Of a DNA stretch of 38,929 bases, positions 25,063-33,315 are shown piece after piece. The position numbers were made by a program, and so were the translations under genes. The notes beneath the pieces are model-generated. The model was given only the letters and a program-made list of their open reading frames with translations, was not told where the DNA came from and did not search any database. The first letter of the stretch is position 1; each line of letters starts with the position of its first letter. The stretch spans positions 1 to 38,929 of the forward strand of contig MEQK01000035.1 in NCBI GenBank assembly GCA_001770175.1, read 5' to 3'. This DNA is from Bdellovibrionales bacterium RIFOXYD1_FULL_55_31. Its GTDB lineage: Bacteria > Bdellovibrionota > UBA1018.

Positions 25063-25902
25063 ATGCGGCAGCTTCGGTTCACAAAAATGCATGGGCTCGG
25101 GAACGACTTCGTCGTCGTGAATGACCTCGAAGGCGATACGAGTCCCGTCAACCCCGCTCTTGCGCGCAGGATCTGCGATCGTCGCTTCGGGATCGGGGCG
25201 GATCAGGTTTTATGGCTTAAACGGCCCATCGATTCGTCGGCGGACGCCCGGATGGAGATCCTGAATCCGGATGGCTCCTCGGCCGAAATGTGCGGGAACG
25301 GGATTCGCGCGGTGACGCTTGAGCTGTTCCGAAAAAGCGGGAAAAGGGCTGGTAAGACTGCTTACGTCATCGAGACCCTTGCCGGGCTCAAGCACGTCGA
25401 AGTCCGTGGCGAGGGGCGGTCGGTCAGGGTCGATATGGGCCGGCCTGTTTTGTATGCCGAGCCGGCTGGCGATGGTGAACTGCTTCGCCTTCCATCCACT
25501 TTCGTGGACGCGGAGTCGATCCGCTTCTTCGAGGTGAACGTCGGCAATCCTCATGCGGTGATCTTTGTCGAAGATGTGGCTCGCTTTCTCGTCGAGCAGC
25601 ACGGTCCACTCATTGAGCATCATCCACGCTTTCCCAAACGAACCAACGTCGAATTCGTTCAGGTGCTGGGCTCGGGGTGTCTTCGCGTCAGAGTTTGGGA
25701 GCGGGGGACGGGCATCACTTTGGCGTGTGGGACCGGAGCTTGCGCGGCAGTCGTCGCGGCACTTGCCACAAACCGGGTGGCCGGCCCGGTTACGGTCGAG
25801 CTTCCGGGGGGGAGCCTGCGGGTCGAATGGGGCGGTCCGGGACATTCCGTCTTTCTGGAAGGCCCGGCTGAAGAAACTTTTCGCGGTGAGTTCCCGCTCT
25901 AA
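25063..25902 (+). CDS. dapF: Diaminopimelate epimerase
   Basis: DapF converts LL- to meso-diaminopimelate in the cytosol for lysine and peptidoglycan synthesis. At 279 residues it has the usual length. Both catalytic Cys are present: C77 in EMCGNGIR and C222 in ACGTGAC. The N-terminal FTKMHGLGNDFVVVND and the GNPHAVIF block also match. The gene lies 18 bp after the large exported protein gene and ends one base short of the convergent nadB stop. Confidence 0.97.
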   Translation: MRQLRFTKMHGLGNDFVVVNDLEGDTSPVNPALARRICDRRFGIGADQVLWLKRPIDSSADARMEILNPDGSSAEMCGNGIRAVTLELFRKSGKRAGKTAYVIETLAGLKHVEVRGEGRSVRVDMGRPVLYAEPAGDGELLRLPSTFVDAESIRFFEVNVGNPHAVIFVEDVARFLVEQHGPLIEHHPRFPKRTNVEFVQVLGSGCLRVRVWERGTGITLACGTGACAAVVAALATNRVAGPVTVELPGGSLRVEWGGPGHSVFLEGPAEETFRGEFPL

Positions 25903-25903
25903 T

Positions 25904-27604
25904 TTATAGAACCGTGTCGCGCTTGAAGCCTTTGTCGTCCAGCTTCGGAAAATCGACGGTGTAGTGCAGCCCGCGGCTTTCCTTGCGCCGTAACGCGCAT
26001 TCGACGATGAGTTCGGCAACGAGAAGGAGGTTTCGAAGCTCAACGAGATCCTTCGTGAGCAGGTAATCCCAGTAGTAGGCGTTTACTTCGGCTTTGAGGA
26101 GATCGATTCGCCGTTTGGCGCGGTCGAGCCGGCGATTGCTGCGAACGATTCCGACGTAATTCCACATAATGTGACGGATCTCGAGCCAGTTGGCCGCGAT
26201 ATCGATCCGCTCTTCCATCGGAACGGCTTTACCGGAATCCCATTGCGGTACCCGATCGATCGGCACGGGAGTCAGGGCCAGGTCGTCCGATTGAGCGTCC
26301 TTTGCTTTCGCTGAAAGGAGAGCGGACGAGTGCTCGACCAGACGATGTCCGAAAACTACGGCTTCGAGCAGGGAATTGCTGGCGAGCCGGTTCGCGCCGT
26401 GGAGCCCCGTGCAGGCGACTTCCCCGACCGCGTAGAGCCTCCCGATATTCGTCCGCGCGTTTGCGTCGACGCGAACGCCGCCGCAGGTGTAGTGGCAGGC
26501 GGGCACGACGGGGATGGGGCCTTCGGCGATATCGATCCCGAACTGCTGGCAACTTTCGTAAATATGCGGGAACTTGCGTTTGAGATCTTTGATGTGAGTC
26601 GCATCGAGCACGACGTGCTTGTCTCCGGTACGCTTCATTTCCATGTCGATGGCGCGCGCGACGACGTCACGCGGCGCGAGCGAGGCCATCGGATGGTATC
26701 GGCTCATGAATTCCTTGCCGTCCAGGGTTTTCAGAAGTGCGCCTTCGCCGCGCATCGCTTCCGAAATGAGAAACGTTCTCGCCGATGGATGATAAAGACA
26801 GGTCGGGTGAAATTGCATGAATTCGAGATTGGCGATTTTGGCTCCCGCCCGGTAGGCCATCGCGATGCCGTCGCCGGTCGCGATGTCGGGATTTGAGGTG
26901 TAGAGATAGACCTTGCCCGCACCGCCGGTCGCGAGCACCGTGATATCGGCCGTGATCGTGATCACGGCGCCGCTTTGGCGCGATTGGGATTCCGATTGCG
27001 ACTTCGATTCCGACTCTGGGCTGAGCACGTAGGCTCCGAAGCACTGGCCCGGTTGGCGGCCGCCGGCGCCCGTTTGGACGGTCTTTGCCTCGGTGATCAG
27101 GTCGACGGCAATATGATTTTCGAGTACCCGAATCAGCGGACTTTTCGTGACTTGTTCCAGGAGTGCTCTTTCGATCGCCCAGCCGGTCAGGTCGTCAGCG
27201 TGAAGAATTCGTCGTTGGCCGTGCCCGCCTTCCCGATGGAGGTCGAAACTCTCGGTCGGATCAACGGCATCGTGAGTCCGGGTGAACTTGACGCCCAATT
27301 CGATCAACTCGCGGATGCGGGCGGGCCCTTCCCTGACACAGAGATCAACAACGTCCTCGTTGCAGAGACCCGCCCCGGCAACCTGGGTGTCTTTCTTGTG
27401 TTCATCGAAGCTATCGTCTTTTGACCAAACGGAGGCGATTCCACCTTGGGCATAACGGGTAGCGCCTTCGGCTCGATCTGATTTGCAGACGAGCGTGACG
27501 GCGATACCTTTCTGTGCGAATTTAATTGCGGTACTCAGGCCGGCAATCCCAGTCCCCAGAATCAAAACCGGGGTATGAACCGGGGTATGAGATGTTGAGG
27601 GCAT
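25904..27604 (-). CDS. nadB: L-aspartate oxidase NadB
   Basis: This flavoprotein oxidises L-aspartate to iminoaspartate, the first step of de novo NAD synthesis. At 566 residues it has the FAD-binding motif LILGTGIAGLSTA near the N-terminus, the ATRYAQGGIASV block, HREGGHGQRRILHADD with active-site His/Arg, and a C-terminal helical domain. Near residues 200-215 is a low-complexity Ser/Glu/Gln insertion (ESESKSQSESQSRQS) that looks like a surface loop expansion. The stop abuts dapF. The start faces the divergent sensor-like gene at 27656, sharing a 51-bp intergenic region. No nadA or nadC is adjacent. Confidence 0.96.
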   Translation of the reverse strand: MPSTSHTPVHTPVLILGTGIAGLSTAIKFAQKGIAVTLVCKSDRAEGATRYAQGGIASVWSKDDSFDEHKKDTQVAGAGLCNEDVVDLCVREGPARIRELIELGVKFTRTHDAVDPTESFDLHREGGHGQRRILHADDLTGWAIERALLEQVTKSPLIRVLENHIAVDLITEAKTVQTGAGGRQPGQCFGAYVLSPESESKSQSESQSRQSGAVITITADITVLATGGAGKVYLYTSNPDIATGDGIAMAYRAGAKIANLEFMQFHPTCLYHPSARTFLISEAMRGEGALLKTLDGKEFMSRYHPMASLAPRDVVARAIDMEMKRTGDKHVVLDATHIKDLKRKFPHIYESCQQFGIDIAEGPIPVVPACHYTCGGVRVDANARTNIGRLYAVGEVACTGLHGANRLASNSLLEAVVFGHRLVEHSSALLSAKAKDAQSDDLALTPVPIDRVPQWDSGKAVPMEERIDIAANWLEIRHIMWNYVGIVRSNRRLDRAKRRIDLLKAEVNAYYWDYLLTKDLVELRNLLLVAELIVECALRRKESRGLHYTVDFPKLDDKGFKRDTVL

Positions 27605-27638
27605 AAGGTGATCCGTTCAGTATCTTTATAAAACTACT

Positions 27639-27657
27639 ATGCTATAGTCTATAGCAT
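27639..27657. promoter_or_regulatory. Palindrome overlapping a start codon
   Basis: ATGCTATA-GTC-TATAGCAT is a perfect 8-bp inverted repeat in the 51-bp space between divergent nadB and the membrane protein gene. It covers the first two bases of the ATG at 27656. Its place suggests an operator controlling one or both genes, though an A+T-rich promoter element is an alternative. Confidence 0.5.
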
Positions 27658-29506
27658 GCGCCTGAACGAGAGTCACGGAAGGGCTTTGAAACGCGTGATC
27701 CTGATCGCGGGGCTGGCGACTTTCATCATCACTCTCACGACCATGGCGTGGCGGGTGAAGGGGCTTCGCGAGGAGAGAGACGGAAGAGACCAGTTCCTGG
27801 CGGAAGAAGTCGCCAAGGAAGCCGGTGTCCTGACCCAGCAACTTCAGAATCGGATTCAGGAGATCCGGACTCAGGCTGAGAGCTTACGGGGTCAGGCTGT
27901 TTTTCCCCAAAACATCATTTTGCATCTCGCTGAACTGGCTCCGGTCCCCGAAGCTTCGCTTCAGGTGGTCCGGACCGGGCGAAGTACGGCGCTCAGTCCC
28001 TATGGTGAATTGTCGCCCGCCATGGAAGATTTTTATCTTCGCACGATTGAAAAGCGATTTAGCGAAAAACGATTTGGCTCCGGAGAGATTTCGTCCAAGG
28101 GCGTTGCCCTGCTCAGGGTGAAAAAAGATCCACTTCATTCGAAGGAATGGCTTGCCCTTGCGTTTCCGTCCAAAGAAGCGGCAGGAACCGTTCTGGTTGC
28201 CCTGATCGATCCGGAACGGGGCTTTGACGTTTCAGCGCGATCGAACAGGACTGACGGGGCGCTGATCCGTTCTTATGTCATTGCGGCGGATGGGATCGTG
28301 CTGGCGCATTCGACTCGATCGTATGCCGGATCCGACTTCGCGAGTTTGGATATCGGGCGGGATGTCGGGCGCGTGGCGGCGAACGTTGACTCGGCGCTTG
28401 CTCCTCCGGTTGAAGGTCGGCTTTTTGTCTCTGTCGATCAGGTAAAATCCTGGACCGCTCTCGTGCGGCTCGACCCGCTCCCGCTCGCGGTCGTTGTGGA
28501 GCGAGTCGCCGATCCTGAGATGACGATCCGGGAGGTCCTTCGCGCGTCTGGAGCGATCACCGGGTTTGGAATTGTCATCGCGATTTTCCTGTTCTGGGTT
28601 GTTTTTGGAACGGGTTTTCGCATTGTGAACTGGGCTCGGGGAGCTCGGCTTGAGACCCCGCTCGAGATGCCCCAAGTTCTCGAGAAAAAGAGTGACAAAG
28701 AGCCGGTGGCTCCTTCGCGGAGAGATCTCCTGATCCTTGAGCCGATGGAGCCCATGCCTGCGGGAGGTGTGTCGGCATCCTTCGGGCCAGAAACCGAGTC
28801 GGCGCCGTCGCCGTCCAGAGCCGCGGGGACCGATGGGGCCGCAACCGACTTCGCGTTCGGATTCGAAAGGCAACCCGCTTCGGACGTCATTCAATCACAG
28901 GGTGTCGAGCGCGCTTTTTTGGAATTCAGAAACGCCGATCCGGAGCTTCTTCTCGCTCAACGCAAACTGCAGCAGGCTGCCGAGAACCGGACGCGTGAAT
29001 CGGAGAGCTTGGCGCGCAATGAGCGAATCCTTTTCAGTGAATTTGAGACCCAGACCGCGCAAATCCGCGAGCCGGGTGAAGTAGCCAACCGGCTGACGTC
29101 GTTCGCGCACCGCTTTTTCGGCAGACCGGCGCTTTTTTTCTGCTATCATCCCCGTACCAGAATCGCCGTGCTGCAAGCCCGAGCGGGTGTTCAGGAAAGT
29201 AATCGCATGGCCTTTCCCTTGATCGAGGATGTCGTCGCGAATCTGCTGTTCACGGACGAATTCGGGGCGAGCCTGGCCTTGGCGGATTACGCTCCGTTGG
29301 GACGCCTTGTCGCGGGTTCCTTCGGGGTCTCTGAATACAGGGCCTGGCCGGTTTTTCGGACCGGGGCGGAATCGGGTTCAGGTGATTCCGAGCTCATGGG
29401 AATTTTTATTCTGCTCGGAGAGATTAAGCCTCGAATGCGCGAGCCGCTCGCCAGGATGATGAAAGTGACAGGTTTAGCTTACGAATATGCGATCGTCTCC
29501 CAATAG
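27656..29506 (+). CDS. Membrane protein with periplasmic sensor-like domain and cytoplasmic GAF-like region
   Basis: This 616-residue protein has a membrane segment near residues 14-30, a periplasmic region of about 270 residues with a coiled start and PAS/Cache-like strands (GTVLVALIDPERGFD, YVIAADGIVLAHS), and a second membrane segment near 298-322 (FGIVIAIFLFWVVFGTGF). The cytoplasmic part has a Pro-rich linker, a coiled coil (LLLAQRKLQQAAENR) and a C-terminal region resembling a GAF fold. No kinase, GGDEF or methyl-accepting output domain is visible. The start lacks a clear Shine-Dalgarno and overlaps a palindrome. Its 3' end overlaps alr by 20 nt, so the two are translated together. Confidence 0.65.
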   Translation: MRLNESHGRALKRVILIAGLATFIITLTTMAWRVKGLREERDGRDQFLAEEVAKEAGVLTQQLQNRIQEIRTQAESLRGQAVFPQNIILHLAELAPVPEASLQVVRTGRSTALSPYGELSPAMEDFYLRTIEKRFSEKRFGSGEISSKGVALLRVKKDPLHSKEWLALAFPSKEAAGTVLVALIDPERGFDVSARSNRTDGALIRSYVIAADGIVLAHSTRSYAGSDFASLDIGRDVGRVAANVDSALAPPVEGRLFVSVDQVKSWTALVRLDPLPLAVVVERVADPEMTIREVLRASGAITGFGIVIAIFLFWVVFGTGFRIVNWARGARLETPLEMPQVLEKKSDKEPVAPSRRDLLILEPMEPMPAGGVSASFGPETESAPSPSRAAGTDGAATDFAFGFERQPASDVIQSQGVERAFLEFRNADPELLLAQRKLQQAAENRTRESESLARNERILFSEFETQTAQIREPGEVANRLTSFAHRFFGRPALFFCYHPRTRIAVLQARAGVQESNRMAFPLIEDVVANLLFTDEFGASLALADYAPLGRLVAGSFGVSEYRAWPVFRTGAESGSGDSELMGIFILLGEIKPRMREPLARMMKVTGLAYEYAIVSQ

Positions 29507-30641
29507 CCTCAGCAGATTCGCGCGAGTGATCGCTTCGTGCAGTTCGGATGCGCTCTACGACAATTATGACGTGATCCGGCGAATGGTTCCGCATCAGTCG
29601 ATCATGCCGATGATCAAGGCCAATGCCTACGGGCACGGCGCGGTTTGGGTCGCGAAGAGCCTCGCGCAAATGCCTGCGCTGTACGGATTCGGTGTGGCGA
29701 CGCTCGAAGAGGGCCTCGAGGTCCGGGAAACCCTCGGAAGCAGAAGGCATCGGGTAAAAATTCTCGTCATGTCCGGAACGACGCCGTGGACTGAGGACAA
29801 AGGGCAGTTCTGCGAACGGCATGATCTGACGCCCGTTATCGCGACTGAGCGCGATTGGCAGCAGTTCCTGAAGGGCGGATGGGCGGAACGGATTTCCTAC
29901 GAGCTGAAATTCAATACCGGGATGAACCGGCTCGGGATTCCGATCGGACTCGCCCCCGCGATTGCGAGATCCCTCCGTAACAGGTCGACGACCACGCATC
30001 CATCAGGCGTTCTGAGTCATCTCGCGATCGCGGATCACCCGGAATCGAAGCTCAGTATTTCCCAGAAGGAACGCTTCATCAGCTTGAGGGGCGAGCTTTC
30101 GGGCGCTTTCCCGAACGCGCATTTTCACCTCGCTTCGAGTTCCGGTATCTGGAAACACCAGGCCTGGGGGCTCAAGGATCTGACCGATGTCGTGCGACCG
30201 GGAATCGCGCTTTACGGAATCGCGCCGTGGGACGGTGCCCCTGAACGAGGGCTCACTCCGGTGATGTCGCTCAAGGCGTCGGTGGTCGCGGTCAATCAGT
30301 TGAAGCGCGGGGACAGTACGGGGTATGGCGGAGCTTTCACTTTTGCCGGGACTGATTTGACTTACGTCGCGACTCTGTCGGCGGGGTATGCCGACGGCAT
30401 TCAGCGGGCCCTGAGCAACTACGGTTATGCCTGGGTCAGCGGTCACGCCTCGCGCTTCACGGGAGTCGTGAGCATGGATCTTTGCACCATTGGCTGTACG
30501 GCAAAGACTCGCGTCGGCGAGTGGGCCGAAATTATCGGCCCGAAGGTCGATATCTGGGCCCAGGCCCGTGAAGCCCGAACCATTCCATATGAACTTTTGA
30601 CTTCTATCTCGAGCCGGGTACAAAGAGTATATGAAAAGTGA
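29487..30641 (+). CDS. alr: Alanine racemase
   Basis: This PLP enzyme makes D-alanine for peptidoglycan. At 384 residues it has the PLP lysine K44 in PMIKANAYGHG, the FNTGMNRLG block, the RPGIALYG motif and the catalytic Tyr region LSAGYADGI, and it ends with a beta-domain MDLCTIG segment. It starts inside the end of the upstream membrane protein gene and its own end overlaps the MlaF-type ATPase gene by 11 nt, giving a tight + strand operon. Confidence 0.96.
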   Translation: MRSSPNSLSRFARVIASCSSDALYDNYDVIRRMVPHQSIMPMIKANAYGHGAVWVAKSLAQMPALYGFGVATLEEGLEVRETLGSRRHRVKILVMSGTTPWTEDKGQFCERHDLTPVIATERDWQQFLKGGWAERISYELKFNTGMNRLGIPIGLAPAIARSLRNRSTTTHPSGVLSHLAIADHPESKLSISQKERFISLRGELSGAFPNAHFHLASSSGIWKHQAWGLKDLTDVVRPGIALYGIAPWDGAPERGLTPVMSLKASVVAVNQLKRGDSTGYGGAFTFAGTDLTYVATLSAGYADGIQRALSNYGYAWVSGHASRFTGVVSMDLCTIGCTAKTRVGEWAEIIGPKVDIWAQAREARTIPYELLTSISSRVQRVYEK

Positions 30642-31410
30642 AACTTCGCGCGGCGCCGTCCGGTTGGAAAACGTCACTAAAAGCTTTCGCGGAGGGCGAG
30701 ATCAGGTTCTCAGAGGCGTTTCGATCGATTTCCCGGTCGGGAAGCTGACGTATATTCTCGGGTCCTCCGGTGCCGGAAAATCGGTTCTCCTCAAGCACAT
30801 TTTGGGGCTGCTCCGTCCTGACTCAGGGCATGTTTGGGTTGCCGGTAAAGACCTGTCTACTCTCAGGGGCCGCGAACTTGCCCGTCACCGGATGGTATTT
30901 GGAATGCTTTTCCAAAACGCCGCGCTTTTTGACGACATGAGCGTGTTCGAAAACGTGGCGTTTCCGCTTCGCGAGCATACGACGCTCAATGAAAAAGAAA
31001 TCGAGAATAAAGTCACGAAATCCCTGTCGATCCTCGGAATGACCGGTGGTTACGATAAACTGCCCAATGAGCTTTCGGGGGGAATGCGAAAGCGGGTAGG
31101 GCTTGCACGGGCGATCATTCGTGAGCCCTCGATCCTGCTGTATGACGAACCGACGACCGGACTTGACCCCGTTACGCGTACCACGGTCGATGAACTCATT
31201 GAAACCTTGAAGCGCGAACTCAGGCTCACCTCGATTGTGATCAGTCATGATATTCCTTCGGCTTTGCTGCTTGCCGATCAGATCGCGTTTTTAAATCAGG
31301 GGACGATCGTGTTTTGGGGGACCCCGAAGGAATTTCAAAAGGCGGAGCATGAGTCCATTCGGATGTTTCTTGATGCGGAGCGTCGCACCGTGGACGCCTT
31401 TCAAGTTTAA
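30631..31410 (+). CDS. ABC transporter ATPase, MlaF-type
   Basis: This 259-residue ATPase has Walker A GSSGAGKS (44-51), signature LSGGM with an adjacent RKRVGLARA, and Walker B ILLYDEPTTGLDP. The LFQNAALFDDMSVFENVAFPLRE segment and overall length match MlaF/Ttg2A ATPases, which move phospholipids between the membranes with MlaE and MlaD (MCE). Neither partner gene is present here; a protein with a GYF-like domain follows instead. It may serve an MlaE and MlaD encoded elsewhere. Confidence 0.85.
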   Translation: MKSETSRGAVRLENVTKSFRGGRDQVLRGVSIDFPVGKLTYILGSSGAGKSVLLKHILGLLRPDSGHVWVAGKDLSTLRGRELARHRMVFGMLFQNAALFDDMSVFENVAFPLREHTTLNEKEIENKVTKSLSILGMTGGYDKLPNELSGGMRKRVGLARAIIREPSILLYDEPTTGLDPVTRTTVDELIETLKRELRLTSIVISHDIPSALLLADQIAFLNQGTIVFWGTPKEFQKAEHESIRMFLDAERRTVDAFQV

Positions 31411-31433
31411 TTTTAAAAGTAGAGAGGTTATTG

Positions 31434-32234
31434 TTGACCTATCCTATGGATCCAAACTCCCGGGACTCTCGCGAGCCACCCAAAGCAGCTGAACCCGTTC
31501 AGAGTCCTGTTCAGAATAGTGAATCGCGATCCACTCCGTCGGCTCATGGCGCGCCGGCTCCTGAGCTGCCGCAAGCTGAGGAATGGCTGGTTCGCTCCGC
31601 CAAGAACGTGATTTCGGGTCCACACAAACGCGACGATGTCTGCCGCATGGTGACGACCGGCGAGTTGGGACTTCAGGACGAAGTTTGTGCGGGCGGCAGC
31701 TATTGGATTTATCTTCATGAACGCGAGGAGATAAAAAAGCAACTGGGAGTCGACGTTCCGAAGTCAAAAGGCGGTGAAGAAGAAACCGATGAGGAAATCA
31801 CTGAAACCGAAACGGCTTCCGATGATCTGGACCTTCTTTTGAACCAGAACCTTGCGAACCAGATCTCCGCGGATGATTCGACCAGTATTCTGAGTACCCG
31901 TCTGATGCGGGATCGACTTTCGTTGAAAGTAAGCGCCGCTTTCAATGCGGCATCATCGTCCACGGCGGCTACCACTTCCAAGGTATTGGGAGGGGGCGCG
32001 GGACAGGTCCAGCCTCGTTCAATCGAGTTCTCGGGGGCAGCGCCTTCCCCGGAGGGGGTTCCTGGCAATCCGGTTCGATCACCTGCAGTGATTCGGCCCA
32101 ATCTTCAGATCCTCGGCCCCATTGAACGGCCTTCGGTCTGGCGCGGGCTGGCGTGGCTTCTGATCACGACGGCAGGACTGCTTGTTTACGCCGTTCTTCG
32201 CGCGTTACGGGACAGGGCCGGCCTGGGCGGTTAG
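31434..32234 (+). CDS. Tail-anchored protein with GYF-like domain
   Basis: About 266 residues from TTG 31434, supported by GAGAGG six bases upstream; ATG 31446 is an alternative. After a Pro/Ser-rich N-terminus there is a GYF_2-like domain (roughly residues 48-105: EEWLVRSAKNVISGPHKRDD through SYWIYLHEREE), then an acidic linker and low-complexity Ala/Ser/Gly regions. A single C-terminal membrane segment (GLAWLLITTAGLLVYAVL) leaves about ten residues outside. Such a layout suggests a cytosolic domain held on the membrane by its tail. Function unknown. Its stop codon is inside a hairpin shared with the next gene. Confidence 0.65.
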   Translation: MTYPMDPNSRDSREPPKAAEPVQSPVQNSESRSTPSAHGAPAPELPQAEEWLVRSAKNVISGPHKRDDVCRMVTTGELGLQDEVCAGGSYWIYLHEREEIKKQLGVDVPKSKGGEEETDEEITETETASDDLDLLLNQNLANQISADDSTSILSTRLMRDRLSLKVSAAFNAASSSTAATTSKVLGGGAGQVQPRSIEFSGAAPSPEGVPGNPVRSPAVIRPNLQILGPIERPSVWRGLAWLLITTAGLLVYAVLRALRDRAGLGG

Positions 32235-32257
32235 TGTCCTGAGTCGGGACACTAACC
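32229..32257. terminator. Bidirectional hairpin containing both convergent stop codons
   Basis: Perfect 11-bp arms GGTTAGTGTCC (32229-32239) and GGACACTAACC (32247-32257) enclose the loop TGAGTCG. TAG of the upstream gene lies in the left arm, and TAG of the - strand dciA-like gene in the right arm. No T-run follows on either strand, so it may not be a classic intrinsic terminator, but its symmetry between convergent genes fits transcript-end protection. Confidence 0.6.
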
Positions 32258-32590
32258 TCGGCTTTGGCGGCTGTATTTTCCGGGTTCGCAAAAAAACAAA
32301 TCAAGGAGCGTGCTTTGAGGCTTCTGTGTTGATGCCGGATCCGCCGGTCTGTTCAATATTTCAAGAATCTGGCGCTTGCGATGGTGAAGCTCGGATCGCC
32401 AGATCGGGTGGTCGACCTCGACCCAGAGAACTCCGTCTTGAACCCGAATGGCCCGGGTATGCTTTGCGATAGCCGCTCCGACCGCGACCTCCCAGCGGCT
32501 CAGTGCTTCGGCCTCTTCGATTCGATGCGAGAGGGCAGGGTACCTCTTTCGAACCTTTTCCAGAATGCCGACCAGCTTCTCGAAGCCCAT
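32252..32590 (-). CDS. DciA-like protein (DUF721)
   Basis: This 112-residue protein matches the small DUF721 family: a basic helical start (MGFEKLVGILEKVRKRYP), then EALSRWEVAVGAAIAKHTRAIRVQDGVLWVEVDHPIWRSEL, which contains the W-x2-A-VG and V-x-H-W-like blocks, here with HPIWRSEL. DciA loads the replicative helicase onto DNA in many bacteria. The length is typical. It is convergent with the GYF-like gene and divergent from the lptE-like gene, with an 88-bp gap to it. Confidence 0.85.
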   Translation of the reverse strand: MGFEKLVGILEKVRKRYPALSHRIEEAEALSRWEVAVGAAIAKHTRAIRVQDGVLWVEVDHPIWRSELHHRKRQILEILNRPADPASTQKPQSTLLDLFFCEPGKYSRQSRG

Positions 32591-32678
32591 GAGCTACCTC
32601 ATACCAGAGACCAGACTTGATTTGTAGGCTTCCATAATAGCCTCGGATCGAGTACTGGTAAGTCTTCAAGGTTACAAG

Positions 32679-33302
32679 ATGAAAACTCGATTTCCGGTCT
32701 TCAGGAGTTCCAAAATTCTGGTTATTGCCGTCATCGCGGCCTGTCTGGGGACCCAATGCGGCTACACTCTTCAGAGCTCCCGCAGTCCTTTGTTGGAGAA
32801 AGAAAATATTCGTCGGATTTACGTTTATCCGCTCACGAACAATACTTACAAAGCCGGTGTCGAAAATCTCGTTTACAACTCCTTGATTCGCACTCTTGCA
32901 ACGGGGAGAAGGGTTGCTCTCGTTCAGCACCCCGAGGACGCCGACGCTTTCTTGCGGGGTTCGGTGACTGCCGCGCAATCCGTCCCAAGTGCTGCGACGA
33001 CGGCGGACAAACTCACGCCGTCGGGGCTTGGCCTGAGTAATGCGATTACGGTCGCGACTGTTTATTCGGCATCTCTGGCTTGTGAGTTTTCACTGATCCG
33101 AAGAGTGGCGAAACCCGGTCAGCGCGGCACGATCTGGTCTTCGAGTTTTTCACGAAACAAATCTTTTCCAGCTTCAAATCAGCTCGACGTCCCGGGAACC
33201 ACGACAGCTTTGATCAACGACAGCGAGTTTGATCGCGCGATTTCGGATCTGGCTGAGAGTATGATGGGCGACGTGCATGAGTCCATGCTCGCGATGTTTT
33301 AG
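32679..33302 (+). CDS. lptE: LptE-like lipoprotein
   Basis: This 207-residue protein starts with a signal peptide and a Cys (LGTQCGYTLQ), consistent with a lipoprotein. LptE plugs the LptD barrel and helps LPS insertion. The CGYTLQ start, the RRIYVYPLTNNTYKAGVENLVYNSL segment and the length match the LptE/RlpB family. It lies directly before holA (13 bp), the same order as lptE-holA in enterobacteria. The Cys is the probable lipid-modified residue. Confidence 0.75.
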   Translation: MKTRFPVFRSSKILVIAVIAACLGTQCGYTLQSSRSPLLEKENIRRIYVYPLTNNTYKAGVENLVYNSLIRTLATGRRVALVQHPEDADAFLRGSVTAAQSVPSAATTADKLTPSGLGLSNAITVATVYSASLACEFSLIRRVAKPGQRGTIWSSSFSRNKSFPASNQLDVPGTTTALINDSEFDRAISDLAESMMGDVHESMLAMF

Positions 33303-33315
33303 GGAGTAGGGACGC

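Noticed and set aside
25210-26043. Long open frame on the - strand overlapping dapF and the 3' end of nadB
   Set aside because: Both real genes are certain and the frame has no ribosome binding site or motif.
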